Notes under the pieces: generated by a model
The model's input: the letters and a program-made list of their open reading frames with translations, nothing else
Database searches by the model: none
Told to the model about the DNA's origin: nothing
Program-made: the position numbers and the translations under genes
Assembly (NCBI GenBank): GCA_017547165.1
Contig: JAFYQK010000025.1
Span: 62,001-126,000, forward strand
Direction of reading: 5' to 3'
DNA from: Bacteroidaceae bacterium
GTDB lineage: Bacteria > Bacteroidota > Bacteroidia > Bacteroidales > Bacteroidaceae
DNA length: 64,000 nucleotides
Shown: positions 39,329-48,918 of the stretch, one piece after another
Position numbering within the stretch: the stretch's first letter is position 1
Layout of the letters: each line of letters starts with the position of its first letter

Positions 39329-40777
39329 TTAGGATTTCTTGTGCAGGAGGTAGCCTATGGTCTCGCGCATTATTTTTGCGCCACTTATCCACATCAAACC
39401 TATATAAAGGACCACAGACAGACTTATACGCGATAGCATCAACAACCAAAGATTCTCTATCGGTTGTGTTACCCACCAAACAGATATCAATATGGCCAGA
39501 GTAAACAGCAGGAATGGCAATATATCCATTATGGCCCAATGCCATTTCAAATCGATGAGGCGCTTTGCCCACCATTGCCAAATGCCAAGCCATAGTACAT
39601 TTAAGGTTATGAAATAGATAACCATCTCAATCATGCCATACCCGTAAAGATGCAACATTATGAGACCAATCCAAACGGCCAGACATTGTCCTATGGTACA
39701 AGCCATATTTACCCCACTGTGCCCACGACTGATTGCCAGATAGCTATAGAGTGTATTCAATGGAAAAAATGCTCCATGTATACATAACATTGCAAGTATC
39801 TTGCCACTTTCAGCCCATTTTTCGCCACCCACGATAAGTATGAATTCCTCGGCAATCATTCCCAATCCCAAGAGCGCGGGGAAACTTACAAAACATACAA
39901 ATCTCAACATTTTTCGGAACACCTGAACATACCGACCTGTATCATGGACCACATGCGCCAAAGTGGGTTGAGCAACAGCTATCACCATGCCGTTTATTGT
40001 TCCAGCAGCCATATCGTCCCACTTACGAGCCGTTCCATATATACCAGCAAGTCTGTTTCCGAAATATTTGCCCAATAAAACGCTGAAAGCATGATTGTTA
40101 AGAATATTGAAAATATAGGTTATCAGGAGTTTGCTACTGAAGCCGAACATCTCCAAAGCTGGGCGTAAATCAATATTTAACGAGGGGCGCCATTTTGAAT
40201 AATACCAATTCATGGCCTGAACAACAACAACAAATGTAAGTGTTTGACTTGCTATGCCCCAATGCGCAAAACCCATGTAGGCCAAACTTACACCAACAAG
40301 TCCAGAAACAAGCATTGCCGTAACGCCGCAAATACTGGTTTCACGCACCATCATATGACCATAGAGGTAAGCCCTCTGCACGGTTCCGAAACTTGCAAAA
40401 ACAAAACTCAAAAACAGGAATCGTGCTAATGGAACAAGGTCCGGTTCATTATAGAAATTCGCAATAAAAGGAGCAGAAAACCATAGTATTACATACAATA
40501 CAGCACTTACCAGTATATTGAACCAAAACACTGCATTATATTCTCGGTGAGTGGGTTCTTTCTTATTACATAAAGCTACCGAAAAACCACTTTCCTGAAT
40601 GGCGCTGGCCAATGTTGCGAAGATGTTGAGCATGTACACCTTACCCCAATCACCAGGGGTGAGCAATCTCATCAAAGCCAATCCAAACAAGGCTCCAAGC
40701 AACTGCATTGTACCATTGCTCAATCCTCCCCACAACAACCCTTTGGCCGTTCGCTCTTTTAGAGATTTTTCTTCCAT
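39329..40777 (-). CDS. Polysaccharide flippase (Wzx/MOP superfamily)
   Basis: 482 aa from ATG 40777 (MEEKSLKERTAKGLLWGG). About 12-14 hydrophobic helices spread along the whole protein; the N-terminal pattern SLKERT-x-KG-x-x-W and GFSVALCNKKEPTHREYNAVFWFN are typical of lipopolysaccharide/O-unit exporters in this phylum. It moves lipid-linked oligosaccharides across the inner membrane. Its neighbourhood of glycosyltransferases agrees. A TAnnTTTG-like box (40793-40786) almost abuts the ATG; whether it is used is unclear. Confidence 0.88.
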   Translation of the reverse strand: MEEKSLKERTAKGLLWGGLSNGTMQLLGALFGLALMRLLTPGDWGKVYMLNIFATLASAIQESGFSVALCNKKEPTHREYNAVFWFNILVSAVLYVILWFSAPFIANFYNEPDLVPLARFLFLSFVFASFGTVQRAYLYGHMMVRETSICGVTAMLVSGLVGVSLAYMGFAHWGIASQTLTFVVVVQAMNWYYSKWRPSLNIDLRPALEMFGFSSKLLITYIFNILNNHAFSVLLGKYFGNRLAGIYGTARKWDDMAAGTINGMVIAVAQPTLAHVVHDTGRYVQVFRKMLRFVCFVSFPALLGLGMIAEEFILIVGGEKWAESGKILAMLCIHGAFFPLNTLYSYLAISRGHSGVNMACTIGQCLAVWIGLIMLHLYGYGMIEMVIYFITLNVLWLGIWQWWAKRLIDLKWHWAIMDILPFLLFTLAILISVWWVTQPIENLWLLMLSRISLSVVLYIGLMWISGAKIMRETIGYLLHKKS

Positions 40778-40899
40778 ATCGTTGTCAAAGTTACAAAATA
40801 TTGCGGTGATAAACACGATTTCTATCTCGTTAATAACATTTTGTAAGATAAAAGACAAAAATGCTTCATATGCGCGCGTTATTCTTCATATCTTTTTGC

Positions 40900-40907
40900 T
40901 ATCTTTG
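40900..40907 (+). promoter_or_regulatory. Promoter -7 box of the V-ATPase operon
   Basis: TATCTTTG, 60 bp before the first ATG (40968). No TTG at the ideal distance, so the -33 element is weak or absent. Confidence 0.55.
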
Positions 40908-40967
40908 CCATGTTTTAGTGCCATTTTATGGTGTTTTCAAGGAAAAATAATATTAAAAACTAAAATA

Positions 40968-41555
40968 ATGGAAAAAATTCAAGAACTCACCGAGAAGATT
41001 TATCGTGAAGGTGTAGAAAAGGGTCAGGCTGAAGCTGAGCGTATCATTCAGCAAGCGAAGGAGTCGGCCGCTCAAATCATTGCTGAGGCCAAAAAGAAGG
41101 CTGCAGAGATCGAAGCAGCCGGCAAGAAGTCTGCAACAGAAATAGAAACAAACACCAAGAACGAGCTGAAGTTGTATACAGCCCAGTCATTGAGCGCATT
41201 GAAGAGCGAGATTGCAAATGTTCTCACATCAACAACCGTTGGCCAAGCCGTAGACAAGCTGGTTGCCGACAAGGAGTTCCTGTGCAAGTTCACCGTTGCC
41301 TTGGCAAGCAAATGGGTTGAGAATGAACCCATCATCATCGAGGCAGCAGATGCAGATGTGTTGAAGTCTTATTTTGCCAAAGAGGCCAAGAGCGTGCTCG
41401 ACAAGGGTGTAAGCATTGAGAAGGTAAACGGCCGTTCGGCCCTCTTCACCATTCAGCCCGAAGACGGAAGCTACAAGGTAAGTTTCGGCAAGGAAGAGTT
41501 CGAGGATTACTTCAAGTCATTCCTCCGTCCTCAGTTGGTGCAAATGTTGTTCTAA
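40968..41555 (+). CDS. V-type ATP synthase subunit E (peripheral stalk)
   Basis: 195 aa from ATG 40968; the frame is open farther upstream, but only as antisense of the flippase. Residues ~10-75 form a continuous Ala/Glu/Lys/Gln helix (AEAERIIQQAKESAAQIIAEAKKKAAEIE), the stator coiled coil, followed by a globular C-terminal domain. First of seven genes E-DUF2764-A-B-D-I-K. No separate G/H-type stalk gene is seen here. Confidence 0.87.
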   Translation: MEKIQELTEKIYREGVEKGQAEAERIIQQAKESAAQIIAEAKKKAAEIEAAGKKSATEIETNTKNELKLYTAQSLSALKSEIANVLTSTTVGQAVDKLVADKEFLCKFTVALASKWVENEPIIIEAADADVLKSYFAKEAKSVLDKGVSIEKVNGRSALFTIQPEDGSYKVSFGKEEFEDYFKSFLRPQLVQMLF

Positions 41556-41564
41556 TATTAGGAG

Positions 41565-42431
41565 ATGGCTAATTACTATTGTCTTATAGCTGGTTTGCCA
41601 GACATAGACTTGGCTGATGCTCAGCCAGGCTATCCTATGGAGGAGTTCGTAGAGCAATTGCACGACTCTCTCTCCTTTTTGGATGCCCGCTTAATGGCAA
41701 ACTATTTCTTCCTGCAACGAGATTGCCAGAACCTTGTCGGTTTCCTGAAGAATCCCGAGGCAGAACTGAAGTACGTAGGTTCTTATACCAAGGAACAGTT
41801 TACCGACCTTGTGAAGAGCGCAACAGAGATGAACTTCAATGTTCACCGCTATCCACAATTTATGAGCATCTTTGCTCGTGAGTGGTCATTCAACAAGGAC
41901 AAGAAGGGATATTATCCCGAGGATGAAATCCTTTATCTGTTCTACAAGTATGCCATTGATACCTGTTCCAACAGTTTTGTTCGCGAATGGTATCAGATGA
42001 ATATGAACATAAACAATGTTCTCACTGCCCTTTTAGCCCGCAAATATGGTTGGAATGTGTCCGACTACATCAAGGGAGAGGGCGAGGTGCAAGACAAATT
42101 GCGCGAAGAGAACAGTGCCGACTTCGATCTCTCACGCGATTTGGATTACCTTAAAGAGCTCATTCATATCGCCGAGCAGGAAGACCCCGTGAAAAAGGAA
42201 AAGATGATCGATGCCTTGAAGTGGATTTGGTTGGATGAAAACACATTCTTTGAACCCTTCGGCATAGAGGCAGTGTTTGCTTATATGTGCAAGTTGGAGA
42301 TTCAGTACCGCTGGGCCAACCTGGACGTAGAGAAGGGCAAGGAGAGTTTCGAGCAGATTGTAGAAAATCTGCGAGGAGAAGCCCGAGTGCCCGACGAATA
42401 TAAGGTGCAGAGTGCATTTGCTGTAAAATAA
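41565..42431 (+). CDS. DUF2764-family V-ATPase-associated protein
   Basis: 288 aa. Begins MANYYCLIAGLPDIDL, the hallmark of DUF2764, found next to V-ATPase genes in Bacteroidetes, Chlamydiae and spirochaetes. Mostly helical, no membrane segment. Its position is where subunit C (NtpC, the axle-to-ring collar) would be expected and no other C candidate exists in this operon, so it probably serves as the C subunit; that is inference from context. Ten bp after subunit E. Confidence 0.82.
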   Translation: MANYYCLIAGLPDIDLADAQPGYPMEEFVEQLHDSLSFLDARLMANYFFLQRDCQNLVGFLKNPEAELKYVGSYTKEQFTDLVKSATEMNFNVHRYPQFMSIFAREWSFNKDKKGYYPEDEILYLFYKYAIDTCSNSFVREWYQMNMNINNVLTALLARKYGWNVSDYIKGEGEVQDKLREENSADFDLSRDLDYLKELIHIAEQEDPVKKEKMIDALKWIWLDENTFFEPFGIEAVFAYMCKLEIQYRWANLDVEKGKESFEQIVENLRGEARVPDEYKVQSAFAVK

Positions 42432-42596
42432 AAAGGTTTTTTCAGACATAGTGGTGTCTGATGCCAAACATTACTTTGATTGAGTACAAACATTATTGTG
42501 TTTCACCCTTGACAAAGTGTTATCTTTTTTGAAAGAGCAAAAACATCTCACGCACAAGGAAGAGAGAATAACCGAAAAGAATAAATAAAACAAAAT

Positions 42597-44336
42597 ATGA
42601 CAAAAGGAATTGTTAGTGGCGTTGTCTCCAACATGGTCACCCTCCGCGTGGATGGTCCTGTGTTACAAGGCGAGATATGCTACATTACAACTGGCGGCGA
42701 CCGTCTGATGGCCGAGGTTATCAAGGTTGTGGGCAGTGATGTGTATGTTCAGGTGTTTGAAAGTACACGTGGTTTGAAGGTTGGCTCCCAGGCCGAATTC
42801 ACCGGACATCAGTTGGAAATCCAGCTGGGCCCCGGTATGTTGAGTAAGAACTACGATGGTCTGCAGAACGACCTCGACAAGATGGATGGTGTGTTCTTGC
42901 GCCGTGGCCAGTACACCGAGCCTTTGGACACCGACCGTCTGTGGGATTTCGAGCCCATCGTCAAGGCTGGCGACCGCGTAGAGAGCAGTGCATGGTTGGG
43001 TAAGGTGGAAGAAAACCACCAGCCCCTGAAGATTATGGCACCATTCCAGATGGAGGGAACTGCCGTGGTAAAGAGCATCGTGCCTGCTGGTCAATACAAG
43101 GTCAACGACACCATCGCCGTGCTCACCACCGAGGCTGGCGAGGACATCAATGTCACCATGGTACAGCACTGGCCAGTTAAGTTTGCTATGACAAACTACA
43201 AGGAAAAGCCCCGTCCATTCAAGTTGCTGGAAACTGGTGTGCGCACCATTGACACTTTCAACCCCATCGTTGAGGGTGGCACAGGTTTCATCCCTGGTCC
43301 CTTCGGTACTGGTAAGACCGTGCTTCAGCATGCCATCTCAAAGCAGGCAGAGGCCGACATCGTTATCATCGCAGCTTGTGGTGAACGTGCTAACGAGGTT
43401 GTAGAAATCTTCACCGAGTTCCCCGAACTCATCGACCCACATACAGGTCGCAAACTGATGGAGCGTACCATCATTATTGCCAATACATCAAACATGCCCG
43501 TTGCTGCCCGTGAGGCATCTGTATACACCGCAATGACCATGGCAGAGTACTACCGTTCTATGGGTTTGCGCGTTCTGCTCATGGCCGACTCTACTTCTCG
43601 TTGGGCACAAGCTCTGCGTGAGATGAGTAACCGTATGGAGGAGTTGCCTGGTCCCGATGCTTTCCCCATGGACTTGGGTGCTTTGGTAGCAAACTTCTAT
43701 GGTCGTGCCGGTTATGTATATCTGAAGAATGGTGAGGTGGGTTCTGTAACCTTCCTCGGCACAGTATCACCCGCCGGTGGTAACCTGAAGGAGCCTGTGA
43801 CAGAGAACACCAAGAAGGTAGCACGTTGCTTCTACGCTTTGGAGCAGGACCGCGCCGACAAGAAGCGCTACCCCGCCGTCAACCCCATTGACTCTTACTC
43901 AAAATACCTCGAATATCCCGAGTTCGCTGAGTATATCAAGGGCCATATCAACGAGGAGTGGATTCCAAAGGTATTGGCATTAAAGACACGTATGCTCCGC
44001 GGTAAGGAAATTGCCGAGCAAATCAACATCCTTGGCGATGACGGTGTACCCGTAGAATATCATGTTATCTTCTGGAAGTCTGAAATTATCGACTATGTCA
44101 TCCTTCAGCAGGATGCCTTCGACGAGATTGACGCCGTAACTCCTTTGGAGCGTCAGGAGGAAATTCTCAACCTTGTTACCGCAATCTGCAACAAGGAGGA
44201 TTATAAGTTTGACACCTTCCTTGATGTGGTAAGTTATTTCAAGAAGATGATCAACCTATGCAAGCAGATGAACTACTCCGAGTACAAGAGCGAGCAGTAC
44301 TACGACTTCAAGCAACAGGTTGAAGCAATGTTATAA
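42597..44336 (+). CDS. V-type ATP synthase subunit A (catalytic)
   Basis: 579 aa. Catalytic subunit: P-loop GPFGTGKTVLQH (~234-245), the non-homologous insertion between the N-terminal barrel and the P-loop, GERANEVVEIFTEFPEL and the SRWAQALREMSNRMEELPG signature. Hydrolyses or makes ATP at the A/B interfaces. The gap of 165 bp before this gene, larger than elsewhere in the operon, may contain processing or extra regulation. Codon use indicates high expression. Confidence 0.96.
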   Translation: MTKGIVSGVVSNMVTLRVDGPVLQGEICYITTGGDRLMAEVIKVVGSDVYVQVFESTRGLKVGSQAEFTGHQLEIQLGPGMLSKNYDGLQNDLDKMDGVFLRRGQYTEPLDTDRLWDFEPIVKAGDRVESSAWLGKVEENHQPLKIMAPFQMEGTAVVKSIVPAGQYKVNDTIAVLTTEAGEDINVTMVQHWPVKFAMTNYKEKPRPFKLLETGVRTIDTFNPIVEGGTGFIPGPFGTGKTVLQHAISKQAEADIVIIAACGERANEVVEIFTEFPELIDPHTGRKLMERTIIIANTSNMPVAAREASVYTAMTMAEYYRSMGLRVLLMADSTSRWAQALREMSNRMEELPGPDAFPMDLGALVANFYGRAGYVYLKNGEVGSVTFLGTVSPAGGNLKEPVTENTKKVARCFYALEQDRADKKRYPAVNPIDSYSKYLEYPEFAEYIKGHINEEWIPKVLALKTRMLRGKEIAEQINILGDDGVPVEYHVIFWKSEIIDYVILQQDAFDEIDAVTPLERQEEILNLVTAICNKEDYKFDTFLDVVSYFKKMINLCKQMNYSEYKSEQYYDFKQQVEAML

Positions 44337-44375
44337 TACTAATTTATAGAACCTACCATAATATATATATAAGGT

Positions 44376-45701
44376 ATGGCAACAGCATTTCAAAAAGTAT
44401 ATACAAAAATAAGCCAGATTACCAAAGCCACTTGTTCGCTAAAAGCAAGAGGTGTTGGTTATGACGAACTGGCAACCATCAACGGCCGTTTGGCTCAGGT
44501 GGTAAAAATTGTGGGCGACGATGTTACTCTTCAGGTGTTTGAGGGTACAGGAGGTATTCCCACCAATGCCGAGGTGACATTCCTTGGCAAAGCTCCCTCA
44601 TTGAAGGTGAGTGACGACCTTGCAGGCCGTTTCTTCAATGCCTATGGTCACCCCATTGATGGAGGTCCAGAGATCGAGGGAAAGGAAGTGGAGATTGGCG
44701 GTCCCTCAGTTAACCCAGTCCGCCGTAAACAGCCCAGCGAACTCATCGCTACCGGTATTGCTGGTATCGACCTGAACAATACTCTGGTGTCTGGTCAGAA
44801 GATTCCTTTCTTTGCAGACCCCGACCAACCCTTCAACGAGGTGATGGCAATGGTGGCCATGCGCGCCAAGGCCGACAAGATCATCTTGGGTGGTATGGGT
44901 ATGACAAACGACGACTACTACTTCTTCCGCAACACCTTCTCCAACGCTGGTGCATTAGACCGTATCATCTCGTTCATCAACACCACCGAGGACCCAGCCG
45001 TAGAGCGTCTGTTGATTCCCGACATGGCCCTCACCGCAGCCGAGTACTTTGCCGTTGAGAAGCACGAGACAGTATTGGTTCTTCTTACCGACATGACATC
45101 ATATGCCGACTCACTCTCTATCGTGAGCAACCGTATGGATCAGATTCCTTCCAAGGACTCAATGCCTGGTTCTCTTTACTCTGACCTGGCCAAAATCTAC
45201 GAGAAGGCAGTACAGTTCCCCGAGAGTGTAGGTGGCGGTTCTATCACCATCATTGCCGTGACAACTTTGAGCGGTGGCGACATCACACATGCCGTACCCG
45301 ATAACACCGGTTATATCACCGAGGGTCAGCTTTATTTGCGTCGTGACAGCGATGTGGGCAAGGTTGTTGTCGATCCCTTCCGTTCACTCTCTCGTTTGAA
45401 GCAGTTGGTTGCAGGTAAGAAGACCCGTAAGGACCACTCTCAGGTAATGAATGCAGCTATCCGCCTCTATGCCGATGCCGCAAATGCAAAGACCAAGCTG
45501 GAGAATGGTTTCGACCTTACAGACTACGACAACCGTTGCTTGAAGTTTGCCAAGGACTATGCAGAAAAACTTCTTGCCATCGACGTGAACCTCGATACCG
45601 AGGAGATGCTCGACGTTACATGGGAACTCTTCCGTAACCACTTCAGCATCGAAGAAGTCAATATTAAGAAGGAATTCACCGATCAGTATTGGACAAAGTA
45701 A
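44376..45701 (+). CDS. V-type ATP synthase subunit B (regulatory)
   Basis: 441 aa. Non-catalytic nucleotide-binding partner of A. Lacks a true P-loop (GQKIPFFADPDQPFNEV at that place), and has LTDMTSYADSLSIVSNRMDQIPSKDSMPGSLYSDLAKIYE, the B-subunit signature. Lies 39 bp after A and 41 bp before D. Confidence 0.96.
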   Translation: MATAFQKVYTKISQITKATCSLKARGVGYDELATINGRLAQVVKIVGDDVTLQVFEGTGGIPTNAEVTFLGKAPSLKVSDDLAGRFFNAYGHPIDGGPEIEGKEVEIGGPSVNPVRRKQPSELIATGIAGIDLNNTLVSGQKIPFFADPDQPFNEVMAMVAMRAKADKIILGGMGMTNDDYYFFRNTFSNAGALDRIISFINTTEDPAVERLLIPDMALTAAEYFAVEKHETVLVLLTDMTSYADSLSIVSNRMDQIPSKDSMPGSLYSDLAKIYEKAVQFPESVGGGSITIIAVTTLSGGDITHAVPDNTGYITEGQLYLRRDSDVGKVVVDPFRSLSRLKQLVAGKKTRKDHSQVMNAAIRLYADAANAKTKLENGFDLTDYDNRCLKFAKDYAEKLLAIDVNLDTEEMLDVTWELFRNHFSIEEVNIKKEFTDQYWTK

Positions 45702-45742
45702 TAATCCCAAATACTTGTCCAGTTTGATAAAGGTCATACATT

Positions 45743-46387
45743 ATGGCAATAAAATATCAGTTTAATAAAACATCCTTGCAGGCTCTCGAAAAGAACCTGA
45801 AGATGCGTCAGCGCACCTTGCCCATCATCAAGAGCAAGGAGACTGCCCTGCGTCTTGAGGTAAAGAAATGCAAGGAGGAGGCCGACATTCTGGAGGAGAA
45901 ACTCAAGCAGCAGATTGCTGGATACGAATCGATGTATGCTCTGTGGGGAGAATTTGACGCTTCACTTGTATCTCTTGAGGGAGTACAACTCGACAGCAAG
46001 AAGATAGCAGGCGTGAATGTCCCTATTCTGGTCAACATCAGTCTTAGCGTCAAACCCTTTGGTCTGTTCTCTGCGCCAAAGTGGTATTTCGATGGTATCA
46101 ACCTGTTGCAAGGTTTGGCAAAAACCGCTGTAGAGCGTGAGTTCGTGCTGGCCAAGCTGAATCTTCTCGACCGTGCCCGTCGCAAGACAACACAAAAGGT
46201 AAACCTTTTTGAGAAAGTCCAGATTCCTGGTTTCCAGGAGGCAATCCGCAAGATTAAGCGCTTTATGGAAGATGAAGAGAACCTCTCAAAGTCAAGTCAA
46301 AAGATTTTGAAGAGTCTTCAAGCCAAACGTGCCCAGAATGTAGAATCAGAACCCTATGAAATAGAGGAGGTAGAGGCTTATGATTGA
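45743..46387 (+). CDS. V-type ATP synthase subunit D (central rotor shaft)
   Basis: 214 aa. Two long helices, N-terminal (FNKTSLQALEKNLKMRQRTLPIIKSKE) and C-terminal (~130-205), form the axle coiled coil typical of subunit D/NtpD. Its stop codon overlaps the start of subunit I by 8 bp. No subunit F gene lies next to it, although F normally binds D. Confidence 0.92.
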   Translation: MAIKYQFNKTSLQALEKNLKMRQRTLPIIKSKETALRLEVKKCKEEADILEEKLKQQIAGYESMYALWGEFDASLVSLEGVQLDSKKIAGVNVPILVNISLSVKPFGLFSAPKWYFDGINLLQGLAKTAVEREFVLAKLNLLDRARRKTTQKVNLFEKVQIPGFQEAIRKIKRFMEDEENLSKSSQKILKSLQAKRAQNVESEPYEIEEVEAYD

Positions 46388-48272
46388 AAAAATGAAGAAG
46401 TTCACCTTTTTGGTGACAGATCGTGAATACGAGGGATTCATTGACTCTATCCGTGAGTTAGGGGTTGTTCATGTGACACAACTGGCACAGGGAGCAACCA
46501 GTCCCCACCTTCAGGAAGCTATCCAAAAGGAAGCCGACTACCGCCGTGCCTTGGATTTCCTCTGCATAGTAGCCGAAAAGTACAAGAAAAAGAGTGCTCA
46601 AAAAGAATTAGAAGGTCATGCCATTAAGGCGCCTCAAATTTCTGACCCAGCAGAATTGCTCTCGGAAATAGAAAAACTGCAAAGTACAGAGAACAATCTC
46701 TTACACGAAATTGACGAACTGCGTACTGAGGAACGCTTGCTGGCACCTTGGGGAGAATTCAGTCCAGAACAAATCGACCGCTTCACCAACGCAACTGGTT
46801 TGAAGATTCATTTCTTCTCCTGCCAGGCCAAAAAGTTTGGTGCAGAGTGGGCCAAAGCTTGTTATGCGACAGAAATATCTGAAGAAAAGAAAAAGGTGTA
46901 CTTTGTAACCTTCTCAAAAGATTGTCCCGACATACCTGCCGAGCAGATCTTCCTTCCACGCAAGTCATATTCACAGGTTCTCACCGAGTTAGAAGAAGCA
47001 AAGAACCGACTTTACGATGTGCGTGCGGAAATGATAGCCATCAACGAAGGACTTCGCCATGTCCTCCAACAAGGACAAACCGCTATGCTCAACGAGATTT
47101 CACTTAACAAGGTGCACCTGAGCAGCGAACGCACATGCGGAGATGTTCTGCGCCTCATGATGGGTTGGGTGCGTGCCGACTCGACAGAAGCACTTGTATC
47201 ATACCTTGACGAAGCTCACATCTACTACGAAATGACAGATCCTGCATACGAAGACGACGTGCCTGTTAAAATCACCAACGGTCGTTTCTCTCGTCTGTTT
47301 GAACCCATCCTCAAGATGTATTCTCTACCTAACTACAACGACTTGGATCCAACAACATTCTTTGCGCCCTTCTTCATGCTGTTCTTCGGATTGTGCATGG
47401 GCGACGCAGGCTATGGTGTACTTATTTCAATTGTAGGTCTTCTATTAGCCTTTAAGGGAAATGAAGAAATGCGTCCAATGGGTAAACTCGCCGTTTGTTT
47501 AGGCGGTTCTACTATCCTCTGTGGTTTAGCAATGGGATCTGTCTTTGGTGTAGATATCAGCGCTCAAGATTGGGAATTCATACAACCTCTGAAGCCATAT
47601 TTCCTCAATGACAACGGAGTTGGTCCTATGTTCGGTTATAGCCCAATGATGGTCCTTTCTGTTATTATCGGAATGATACAGGTACTCCTTGGCATGATAC
47701 TCAAGGGATGTAAAGCAATGAAAAACTATGGATGGCCCTATGCTGTTGGCACCTTCTCATGGGTTGTGGCGCTTATTGCCGCTATCGCCCTTTACGGTCT
47801 TCCTGCTTGCGAGATAGCACTCCCCATGTGGGCCGAATACACACTACTTGCCATCATCGGTATTTGTGGCATAGGCATCTTCCTCTACAACTCCCCCGCT
47901 AGTTACAAGCGTCCTGCATTGGGTCTGTTGAGTAACATCGGCGGTGGTATTTGGGCCACTTATGGTATGGCAACAGGTTTGCTTGGCGACCTTTTGAGTT
48001 ATATCCGACTCTTTGCCCTTGGTCTTACAGGTGGTGTGCTCGGAGGCGTATTCAACTCATTGGCCGTAGACATGTCTTCAAACTTGGGTTTAGGCTTTAG
48101 AATCATAGTAATGGTGCTCATTCTCCTGTTGGGACATGCCGTGACCTTTGGTCTTAGTTTGATTAGTGCCTTTGTACATCCTATGCGTCTCACCTTTGTA
48201 GAGTTCTTTAAGAACGCAGATTTCGGTGGTGGAGGCAAGGAATACGATCCCTTCCGCGAGATTAAGAACTAA
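46380..48272 (+). CDS. V-type ATP synthase subunit I (membrane stator, a-subunit)
   Basis: 630 aa. The soluble N-terminal half (~1-310) is charged and coiled-coil-rich; the C-terminal half has about seven or eight transmembrane helices starting with FFAPFFMLFFGLCMGDAGYG. The conserved Arg of the half-channel is probably the one in LLSYIRLFALGLTGG. It holds the proton or sodium half-channels against the c-ring. An alternative start at 46392 (MKKFTFLV) would remove the overlap with D. Confidence 0.93.
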   Translation: MIEKMKKFTFLVTDREYEGFIDSIRELGVVHVTQLAQGATSPHLQEAIQKEADYRRALDFLCIVAEKYKKKSAQKELEGHAIKAPQISDPAELLSEIEKLQSTENNLLHEIDELRTEERLLAPWGEFSPEQIDRFTNATGLKIHFFSCQAKKFGAEWAKACYATEISEEKKKVYFVTFSKDCPDIPAEQIFLPRKSYSQVLTELEEAKNRLYDVRAEMIAINEGLRHVLQQGQTAMLNEISLNKVHLSSERTCGDVLRLMMGWVRADSTEALVSYLDEAHIYYEMTDPAYEDDVPVKITNGRFSRLFEPILKMYSLPNYNDLDPTTFFAPFFMLFFGLCMGDAGYGVLISIVGLLLAFKGNEEMRPMGKLAVCLGGSTILCGLAMGSVFGVDISAQDWEFIQPLKPYFLNDNGVGPMFGYSPMMVLSVIIGMIQVLLGMILKGCKAMKNYGWPYAVGTFSWVVALIAAIALYGLPACEIALPMWAEYTLLAIIGICGIGIFLYNSPASYKRPALGLLSNIGGGIWATYGMATGLLGDLLSYIRLFALGLTGGVLGGVFNSLAVDMSSNLGLGFRIIVMVLILLLGHAVTFGLSLISAFVHPMRLTFVEFFKNADFGGGGKEYDPFREIKN

Positions 48273-48334
48273 AAAAACTCTCCCCCACTTCATCTCTTAC
48301 AATAAAAAAGAAAAATAAAAACAATAACAATTAA

Positions 48335-48790
<456 letters not shown>

Positions 48791-48836
48791 TACACCAATC
48801 AATTTCAGATTAAAAATCTGATTTAATATAAAAAGC

Positions 48837-48874
48837 AAAAGAAGCGAGGTGCATATGAGCACCTCGCTTCTTTT
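48837..48874 (+). terminator. V-ATPase operon terminator
   Basis: 16-bp stem (48837-48852 / 48859-48874) with core GAAGCGAGGTGC and 6-nt loop ATATGA, ending in TTTTT. It can also serve the convergent glnN from the other side through its A-run. Confidence 0.93.
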
Positions 48875-48918
48875 TATAGTTTTTGGTTTAATTCAGTACC
48901 TTGCACGAACTTATATCC

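Noticed and set aside
39090-39593. 167-codon minus-strand ORF across the 22-bp repeats
   Set aside because: Overlaps the flippase 3' end in another frame and runs through the tandem repeats; the translation has no recognisable fold.
40599-40967. Upstream extension of the V-ATPase subunit E frame
   Set aside because: This part is antisense to the flippase and its upstream region; the -7 box at 40900 and the start MEKIQEL at 40968 fit the family.
42443-42460. Hairpin CAGACA/TGTCTG between DUF2764 and V-ATPase subunit A
   Set aside because: Only 6-7 bp and no U-tract; too weak to call a terminator inside the operon.
42663-43331. 222-codon antisense frame inside V-ATPase subunit A
   Set aside because: Lies fully inside a well-conserved gene and results from its codon use.
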